The notes under the pieces were generated by a model. The model searched no databases. It was not told where the DNA came from and saw nothing but the letters and a program-made list of their open reading frames with translations. A program made the translations under genes and the position numbers. From Propionibacteriaceae bacterium (GTDB lineage: Bacteria > Actinomycetota > Actinomycetes > Propionibacteriales > Propionibacteriaceae), in NCBI GenBank assembly GCA_030450535.1, contig JAKDIK010000185.1, positions 1 through 5,777 of the forward strand: 5,777 bases of DNA, written 5' to 3'. Shown in pieces: positions 1 to 5,777 of this stretch. Within the stretch, counting starts at the first letter, position 1; every line of letters starts with the position of its first letter.

Positions 1-432
1 CGCCTCACTGAGCACGGGCGACGCGACGGCCGTGGCCACCGGCACCGTGCGTGCCCCGAACAGCGCCCAGCCGGCCCACAGCAGCCCAATGAGCCCGACG
101 ACACCCACCACGGCCAGGTGGGCGCGTCCGAAGGCGACCAGTCCGGAAGTGATCGCCCGCGGCCCCACGACCAGACGTGGGCCCGGCGTGCGCAGGTCGG
201 GAGCCGGGGCCTCCTGGTCGGCAGCCGGCTCGGGGCCACGAACACCGGATCCGTCCCCCCGGGTGGGCGCGCGGGCATCCGGCGAGGCCGCCGCGGGACC
301 GACATCATGGCCCTGAAGCACCTCGTTTCCCTCCTCGGCGTCGGCGTGGGCCGGCGGCCCGGCCAGGGCCGCCAGGCGGGCGCCGACCACGTCGCTGAGA
401 ACGGCCGGGCTGCGTGCGCGTCGAGGGGTCAC
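1..432 (-). CDS. comEA: ComEA-type competence / DNA-binding protein, N-terminal part (runs off the left edge)
   Basis: This open frame of 144 codons starts at GTG 432 and is cut by the window edge, so only the N-terminus is visible. Residues 1-25 are an arginine-rich cytoplasmic start (MTPRRARSPAVLSDVVGARL). Residues 26-90 are a low-complexity Ala/Pro/Gly/Asp linker. One membrane helix follows at about 104-126 (RAHLAVVGVVGLIGLLWAGW), then ARTVPVATAV. Actinobacterial ComEA proteins typically show this N-terminus, a single anchor followed by R-x-VPVAT, before an extracellular SLBB domain and helix-hairpin-helix DNA-binding repeats, which would lie outside the window. ComEA binds incoming DNA at the cell surface and passes it to the ComEC channel; in actinobacteria comEC and holA usually lie downstream, here beyond position 1. 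The frame is closed upstream by TGA at 466-468. An internal GTG at 321 has a good Shine-Dalgarno (GAGGAGG, 8-nt spacing), but the conserved-looking N-terminus and the upstream element favour GTG 432. The identification rests on the anchor region only, since no DNA-binding motif is visible. Confidence 0.72.
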   Translation of the reverse strand, partial: MTPRRARSPAVLSDVVGARLAALAGPPAHADAEEGNEVLQGHDVGPAAASPDARAPTRGDGSGVRGPEPAADQEAPAPDLRTPGPRLVVGPRAITSGLVAFGRAHLAVVGVVGLIGLLWAGWALFGARTVPVATAVASPVLSEA

Positions 433-468
433 ACCCTCACATTCGCCCGCGGAGCGCCGAATCCGTCA
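433..468 (-). promoter_or_regulatory. Putative promoter/regulatory element upstream of comEA, shared with the DUF4192 gene
   Basis: On the minus strand, TGACGGATTC (468-459) is followed after 14 nt by GAATGTGAGG, which ends 2 nt before the comEA GTG. The same two 10-mers occur upstream of the DUF4192 gene with a 15-nt gap, and in both cases the element begins 36 nt before the start codon. GAATGT in the downstream half has the A2 and T6 of an actinobacterial TAnnnT -10 box and ends 6 nt before the GTG, which would fit a leaderless transcript. The upstream half could be an activator site or a -35 for a non-housekeeping sigma factor. That it is a promoter is inferred. Confidence 0.5.
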
Positions 469-567
469 GAAGCCTGGGATCTGTGGACAGTGGAGTGGCT
501 CATCCACACTTGCCCCGAACCCCTTGACACCGCGGCCCGGCGTGAGCCACGCAGCCGGAGAGAATTC

Positions 568-595
568 GTGACGTGCGGATTGGGGCTGGCACACT
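568..595 (+). promoter_or_regulatory. Weak candidate promoter for the EEP-family gene
   Basis: GTGACG (568-573, 4 of 6 to TTGACA), a 16-nt spacer and CACACT (590-595, 3 of 6 to TATAAT) end 6 nt before GTG 602. There is no Shine-Dalgarno before this GTG, so a leaderless transcript is the simplest explanation. A perfect TTGACA lies further upstream at 524-529, but nothing resembling a -10 stands 16-18 nt after it. The call is tentative. Confidence 0.2.
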
Positions 596-601
596 GGCCC
601 G

Positions 602-1555
602 GTGCTTCGTTGGTCGGCTCTGGTGATCGCGGCGGCCGCGGCCCTCACGGGCGCCGTGCTCGTCGCCCTCCAACTGTTCCCTGACTGGCAGTTCCGGAGT
701 CGCTCCGCAGCGATGTTCGTCGCCTTCGCCCCGTACGGAATCCTCGCGTGGCTGCTCGCGATCGTGCTCGTGCTCGTCGCGACCCGCCGCTGGGCCCGGT
801 TCTGGGCCGCCCCCCTCGTCGCGATGCTCGTGCTGCAATCGGTGTGGTCCTCGGGCTACCTGCCGGGGCCGGCGCCCGCGGCGTCCACCTCGACCCTGCG
901 GATCGCCTCCTTCAACACCCTCCACGGGCAGGCGGACGCCGACGTGGCCGCCCAGCAGCTGGCCGCGGCCGACCCGGATGTCATCGTGCTGATCGAGGTG
1001 GGAGAGGAATTCGTCGAGTCCACGCCCCTGGCCGCCCTGCTCGCCGGCTACCCCCACCGAGCCGGGCTGGCCACGCCCCGCCGCGAGGTCGCCATCAACA
1101 CGCTCGTCGTGGCCCGGCATCCGCTCGAGCAGGTCGGTGAGGTGACCCAACACATCGTCCTGACCACCACCACGACCGACGGCCGTCCGGTCACCATGAT
1201 CGCCGCCCACCCCTCGAACATGACCCATGGTCTGGGCAAGTGGCGGGCGGAGGCATCCCGCCTCGCCGACGACGTGCGCGCCCACATCGCCGGACCCCTC
1301 GTCGTGGTGGGCGACCTCAACACCACCCGCGAGGGCGCCACCTACGCGATCATCACCGAGCCGGGTCTGCAGGATGCCGCGCAGCAGTCCGGGGCGGGCT
1401 GGCGGCCCACCTTCGGCGGGCGGGACGGCTTCCCCGCGCTGATCGCGATCGACCACGCCCTCGTCAACGACCAGGTCGTGGCCAACCGGTTCGACACGTT
1501 CGCCGTGCCCGGATCAGACCACCGCGGCATCGTCGTCGACGTGTCGTTGCGCTGA
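602..1555 (+). CDS. Membrane-anchored endonuclease/exonuclease/phosphatase (EEP) family protein
   Basis: This 317-residue protein has two parts. The N-terminus carries three hydrophobic helices (about 5-26, 36-60 and 67-84). The arginine-rich loop RRWAR (62-66) between helices 2 and 3 should be cytoplasmic, which places the C-terminal domain outside the membrane. Residues 97-317 are an EEP (DNase I/exonuclease III-like) fold with the expected metal and catalytic motifs: SFNTLHG (N105), VLIEV (E132), AAHP (H203), GDLN (D238, N240), AIDHAL (D284, H285) and GSDHRGI (D306, H307). All key positions appear intact, so the protein is probably an active metal-dependent phosphodiesterase or phosphatase. 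The substrate cannot be read from the sequence; nucleic acids, phospholipids and inositol phosphates are all known in the superfamily. GTG 602 is the first start after an in-frame TGA at 569-571 and has no Shine-Dalgarno. The gene is divergent from comEA and convergent with leuS (30-bp gap), so it is probably transcribed alone. Confidence 0.88.
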   Translation: MLRWSALVIAAAAALTGAVLVALQLFPDWQFRSRSAAMFVAFAPYGILAWLLAIVLVLVATRRWARFWAAPLVAMLVLQSVWSSGYLPGPAPAASTSTLRIASFNTLHGQADADVAAQQLAAADPDVIVLIEVGEEFVESTPLAALLAGYPHRAGLATPRREVAINTLVVARHPLEQVGEVTQHIVLTTTTTDGRPVTMIAAHPSNMTHGLGKWRAEASRLADDVRAHIAGPLVVVGDLNTTREGATYAIITEPGLQDAAQQSGAGWRPTFGGRDGFPALIAIDHALVNDQVVANRFDTFAVPGSDHRGIVVDVSLR

Positions 1556-1585
1556 GCCCCGCGACCCCGAGCCACGGGCAATTCC

Positions 1586-4057
<2,472 letters not shown>

Positions 4058-4065
4058 GGTGGGTG

Positions 4066-4071
4066 CTCCTC
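4066..4071 (-). promoter_or_regulatory. Ribosome binding site of leuS
   Basis: GAGGAG stands 8 nt before ATG 4057. It decides the leuS start against two in-frame upstream ATGs at 4105 and 4087. Confidence 0.8.
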
Positions 4072-4106
4072 GTGGTCTCTCGTGCATCGTGGGACTGCCG
4101 GACATG

Positions 4107-4140
4107 AAAAAACCCCCGCTGCCCGCAGGCAGATCAGGGG
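4107..4140 (-). terminator. Intrinsic terminator in the leuS leader (attenuator)
   Basis: On the minus strand CCCC (4140-4137) can pair with the G-run at 4117-4113, and TGCC (4131-4128) pairs with GGCA across a 4-nt loop. The hairpin is followed immediately by six U residues (4112-4107). It lies 49 nt before the leuS ATG and downstream of a proposed promoter at 4257-4285, so it acts in the leuS leader; it could also stop any transcript coming from the DUF4192 gene. Its inner arm (4130-4124) can alternatively pair with 4147-4142, the proposed antiterminator, which makes termination conditional. The stem has an asymmetric internal loop, so its strength should be computed. Confidence 0.75.
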
Positions 4141-4166
4141 CGCCGCGACACGTGGGTGTGCGCGGC
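4124..4166 (-). promoter_or_regulatory. Alternative stems of the leuS attenuator (pause hairpin versus antiterminator)
   Basis: Three segments on the minus strand compete for pairing. Segment 1, GCCGCG (4166-4161), pairs with segment 2, CGCGGC (4147-4142). This stem is extended by ACAC with GTGT around a CCAC loop, with one bulged C, giving about 10 base pairs. Segment 2 can instead pair with segment 3, GCCTGCG (4130-4124), as six pairs with a bulged U. Segment 3 is also the inner 5' arm and loop of the terminator. So 1:2 permits the terminator, while 2:3 blocks it. The leader peptide stop TAG (4168-4166) overlaps the first base of segment 1, so a ribosome stalled at the Leu codons a few bases upstream would cover segment 1. 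The pairings are read by eye; their energies have not been calculated. Confidence 0.6.
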
Positions 4167-4249
4167 TAGTCAAGAAGTCGCGAGCGGCTCACTGCGTGAT
4201 CCATGACGCCGCGATCCATGACGCCGTGATCCATGGCCGTGTGATCCAT
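4166..4249 (-). CDS. Putative leuS leader peptide (27 residues) with tandem Leu codons
   Basis: This small ORF starts at ATG 4249 and stops at TAG 4168-4166. It consists of four pentapeptides (MDHTA, MDHGV, MDRGV, MDHAV) followed by SRSRLLD. The only leucines are two tandem CTT codons (4177-4172), a codon rare in such GC-rich genes, placed two codons before the stop. They sit directly upstream of the competing stems that lead into the terminator before leuS. Translation would therefore sense charged tRNA-Leu, as in classical attenuation. Classical attenuators before leuS have been predicted for some Streptomyces in comparative work (from memory). There is no Shine-Dalgarno, but the ATG lies 7 nt after a -10-like TATGCT, so the transcript may be leaderless. 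The in-frame ATG at 4261 overlaps the -10 box and is less likely. The ORF is too short to prove by coding statistics, and translation is inferred. Confidence 0.6.
   Translation of the reverse strand: MDHTAMDHGVMDRGVMDHAVSRSRLLD
4190..4249 (-). repeat. Four tandem 15-bp units inside the leader peptide
   Basis: Four contiguous 15-bp units each begin ATGGATC on the minus strand: 4249-4235, 4234-4220, 4219-4205 and 4204-4190. The first seven bases are identical in all four, and units 2 and 3 differ at one position only. The period is five codons, so changes in copy number keep the leader peptide in frame. Each unit holds overlapping CATG and GATC palindromes and an in-frame ATG. The repeat lies between the proposed transcription start and the Leu codons. 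Confidence 0.9.
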
Positions 4250-4256
4250 GGCGGTC

Positions 4257-4285
4257 AGCATAGCCCACCCGGGACACCCCGTCGC
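4257..4285 (-). promoter_or_regulatory. Proposed promoter of the leuS leader
   Basis: The minus strand carries TATGCT (4262-4257), a full TAnnnT match, 7 nt before ATG 4249. A GCGACG hexamer stands 17 nt upstream (4285-4280) and shares the GAC core of TTGACA, 3 of 6 overall. The position explains why the leader peptide has no Shine-Dalgarno: transcription would start at or next to its ATG. The -10 is good and the -35 is weak. Confidence 0.5.
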
Positions 4286-4333
4286 CGGAAGCCTCCCGCG
4301 TGGGCCCCGCCCCTCCCGGCACGCCGCCGCGCG

Positions 4334-5467
4334 TCAGGACGCCTTGCGTGACCGGGAGCGCCTGCCCCGGCCCCCGGAGGCCCCGCGCGGCCTCCGGCCG
4401 TGATCGGACGCCCGCGTCCACATGAGCCTGCGGTCGCCTCGGGCGAGCCGGTTGATCGCATCCACCCGCGCCCGGTCCTCGTCGATGAAGGAGTCGTCGA
4501 AGGCGATCGACGCATCGGCCGGTCGGGCTCTTGCCGTGGCGTCCCGAACCCTTCGGACCTCCTCGGCGAACTGTGGCCACTGCGTCGGCGGCATCACGCG
4601 CGCGTTGATCAGGTCGAGCACACCGGCCCACAGCGGATCAGCGGGGCGGCCGACCATGCGCTCCAGGCAGACCACCTGCAGTGCGCCCTGTCCACACTGC
4701 CATGCGGCCATGCCCAGCGCGGCCAGCGCCCCGCCGGAATATTTGGGGACGAGCGAACGGACGACCGCCGCCCACAGGTCGCGCCGGCCGGGTGCATTCT
4801 CGCGCGTCGTGGCGAGGATCACCTCGTCGAGGAACTCGGGAGCGAGACTGGCGATGCCGAGCGCGGTGGCGTCGTCCAGCGTCGGCGCCCCGCCCACGGC
4901 GTCCGCCGCCGCCACCAGCTCGCGGGCCCGCTCGATGATCTGCGCCACGTCGCCGGCCGACAAGACGCGCTCCAGGGCGTCGGCCACCTCGGAGGGCTCC
5001 ACCGTGGGCTCCAGCAGCCGGTGAAGTTCCCCGCGGGAGGGCAGGACCTCCATGCCGGCGACTGTAGCCTCGGCGACGAGTCGCCCCGCGAACGGGTCAT
5101 AGGGCTCCCCCTCGTCGCCGGGGAAGAGGTGGCAGTGGGTGTCGTCGGCGTGGATCAGCATCCGGCGGCAGGCGGGTAGGGCGTCGTCGATGAGGAACAG
5201 CGACGCCCACGCCAGCTCCGGATCCGAGCTGAACGCCACCACCATGTAGTCGGCGTCGCGGAACTTCCGCCACATCGGCAGAAACCGGCCGTGGATCCCG
5301 GACGGGACGGCGGCGAGGTCGACGCGGGCGGTGAAGCCGACGCGGCCGTCGGCCAGCGCCATGACGACGAGGGACTCCTCGGGTCGAAAGCCGAGGAGCG
5401 AGGGCGTGATCTCGACGATGTCGGTCAGTGAGCGTGCGGTGAGCGTTGTCGGGGTCGTTGCGGCCAT
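4334..5467 (-). CDS. DUF4192 domain-containing protein, function unknown
   Basis: This 377-residue protein belongs to the actinobacterial DUF4192 family, recognised from the N-terminal signature (SLTDIVEITPSLLGFRPEESLVVMAL, residues 14-39) and the C-terminal segment GGALAALGMAAWQCGQGALQV. I see no signal peptide or membrane helix, so it should be cytoplasmic. The middle (about 160-230) is mostly acidic and helical. The tail (about 353-377) is very basic, GRRPRGASGGRGRRSRSRKAS-like, which would suit nucleic acid binding, but no catalytic motif is visible and no biochemical role can be assigned. ATG 5467 is the natural start, because the family signature begins soon after it. A GAGG one base before the ATG is too close for a normal Shine-Dalgarno, so initiation may be leaderless. 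The gene shares its upstream element with comEA and is divergent from the membrane-protein gene at 5616. After its stop, 197 nt including the leuS leader promoter separate it from the leuS terminator hairpin. Confidence 0.85.
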   Translation of the reverse strand: MAATTPTTLTARSLTDIVEITPSLLGFRPEESLVVMALADGRVGFTARVDLAAVPSGIHGRFLPMWRKFRDADYMVVAFSSDPELAWASLFLIDDALPACRRMLIHADDTHCHLFPGDEGEPYDPFAGRLVAEATVAGMEVLPSRGELHRLLEPTVEPSEVADALERVLSAGDVAQIIERARELVAAADAVGGAPTLDDATALGIASLAPEFLDEVILATTRENAPGRRDLWAAVVRSLVPKYSGGALAALGMAAWQCGQGALQVVCLERMVGRPADPLWAGVLDLINARVMPPTQWPQFAEEVRRVRDATARARPADASIAFDDSFIDEDRARVDAINRLARGDRRLMWTRASDHGRRPRGASGGRGRRSRSRKAS

Positions 5468-5503
5468 GCCTCACATTCCGGCCAACGGCGCCAGAATCCG
5501 TCA
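5468..5503 (-). promoter_or_regulatory. Putative promoter/regulatory element upstream of the DUF4192 gene, shared with comEA
   Basis: The minus strand reads TGACGGATTC (5503-5494), a 15-nt gap, then GAATGTGAGG (5478-5469) ending one base before ATG 5467. Both 10-mers are identical to those before comEA, and the overall 36-nt distance to the start codon is the same. The GC-rich gap sequences are only loosely similar (both contain GGCGC), so the two conserved blocks stand out as the selected parts. GAATGT ends 5 nt before the ATG, a position compatible with a -10 element of a leaderless mRNA. Confidence 0.5.
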
Positions 5504-5603
5504 CCGTCCACAGAAGTCGCCGGATCGAGATGGGCGTCGGGTGGTTTTCCACAGGTCGGGGCCCTTCCTGCACAGCGGCCAACTCGCGGCGGGAGACCTC
5601 GGG

Positions 5604-5609
5604 TACGGT
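5604..5609 (+). promoter_or_regulatory. -10 element of a likely leaderless promoter for the gene at 5616
   Basis: TACGGT matches TAnnnT and is followed by 6 nt and then ATG 5616, the spacing expected when transcription starts at the A of the ATG. There is no Shine-Dalgarno near the start; the closest purine run, GGGAGA, is 5591-5596. No clear -35 is visible. Confidence 0.45.
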
Positions 5610-5615
5610 GACGCC

Positions 5616-5777
5616 ATGACCCAGCAGCAGGACCCGTACCAGCGGCGTCCGGTCGACATCGACGCGTACGCCCCGCCGCGCCGCACCGGCGGGCCCCTGT
5701 GGTTCGTGCTGGCCGGGGTCGTGGCGGTCGGTCTGGTACTGGCCGCGCTGCTGCTCCGCAGCCCCGCCCCGCCCGAA
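5616..5777 (+). CDS. Small single-pass membrane protein, N-terminal part (runs off the right edge)
   Basis: Fifty-four codons are visible from ATG 5616. Residues 1-25 are polar and cytoplasmic (MTQQQDPYQRRPVDIDAYAP, then PRRTG). A single hydrophobic helix spans about 27-47 (PLWFVLAGVVAVGLVLAALLL) and is followed by an outward Pro/Ala/Ser stretch, RSPAPPE. Basic residues before the helix predict an N-in topology with the remainder outside, as in many actinobacterial anchored or secreted proteins with a short cytoplasmic head. I do not recognise the family, and the functional domain is beyond the window. The gene is divergent from the DUF4192 gene across 148 bp. The -10-like TACGGT 6 nt upstream supports this start. 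Confidence 0.7.
   Translation, partial: MTQQQDPYQRRPVDIDAYAPPRRTGGPLWFVLAGVVAVGLVLAALLLRSPAPPE

Noticed and set aside
500..1456. A 318-codon open frame on the minus strand over the EEP gene
   Set aside because: It is a low-complexity Gly/Arg/Asp/His shadow of the plus-strand gene, which has all its catalytic motifs.
1556..1585. Bidirectional terminator between the convergent EEP gene and leuS
   Set aside because: Only a 4-bp stem (CCCG 1566-1569 with CGGG 1575-1578) is visible and there is no U-run on either strand.
4058..4105. Longer leuS start at ATG 4105 or 4087
   Set aside because: These ATGs lie just after the terminator U-run, lack a good ribosome site and add residues outside the family similarity. 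ATG 4057 has GAGGAG at 8 nt.
4113..4166. T-box riboswitch before leuS
   Set aside because: The T-box core (AGGGTGGNACCGCG) is not present; the nearest stretch, GTGTCGCGG at 4151-4143, matches poorly. The tandem Leu codons and competing stems explain the leader better.
4190..4255. CRISPR-like or insertion-sequence end repeats
   Set aside because: The 15-bp units are directly contiguous without spacers, with no cas genes, transposase or inverted termini nearby.
4170..4631. A 153-codon minus-strand frame across the DUF4192 end and the repeat
   Set aside because: It overlaps the DUF4192 gene out of frame, is low-complexity, and reads the repeat as HGSRR-type units. The DUF4192 frame and the short leader ORF fit better.

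Overview
The window reads as chromosomal DNA of a high-GC actinobacterium. Codon third positions are strongly GC-biased, GTG starts occur, and several genes appear to lack a Shine-Dalgarno sequence. The gene set (comEA, a short-type leuS, a DUF4192 gene) fits Actinomycetota. A Propionibacteriales-like organism is possible, but that finer placement is only an inference. I see no mobile element, prophage, CRISPR array, rRNA or tRNA.

Layout from left to right. Positions 1-432 (minus) hold the N-terminal part of a ComEA-type DNA-uptake protein that runs off the left edge. A 169-bp divergent intergenic region follows. Positions 602-1555 (plus) encode a membrane-anchored endonuclease/exonuclease/phosphatase (EEP) protein. 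It converges on leuS (1586-4057, minus), which encodes leucyl-tRNA synthetase. Upstream of leuS is a structured leader of about 190 nt (roughly 4058-4249), and beyond it the promoter proposed to drive it. Positions 4334-5467 (minus) encode a DUF4192 protein. A divergent 148-bp intergenic region leads to the start of a small single-pass membrane protein (5616 to the right edge, plus).

The most informative part is the leuS leader. A plausible promoter (-10 TATGCT) is followed 7 nt later by an ATG. That ATG opens a 27-codon peptide made of four pentapeptide repeats (MDHTA, MDHGV, MDRGV, MDHAV) and a tail ending in two tandem CTT leucine codons, the only Leu in the peptide. The stop codon touches the first arm of a set of mutually exclusive RNA stems that ends in a GC-rich terminator with six U residues. 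This is the architecture of classical ribosome-mediated attenuation: shortage of charged tRNA-Leu would stall the ribosome at CTT CTT, favour the antiterminator and raise leuS expression.

A second regulatory signal is a bipartite sequence (TGACGGATTC and GAATGTGAGG) found just upstream of both comEA and the DUF4192 gene. In both cases it begins exactly 36 nt before the start codon, which suggests the two genes share a regulator or sigma factor. The coding genes belong to known families. I found no unknown multi-gene system; the novelty, if any, lies in these two regulatory arrangements.
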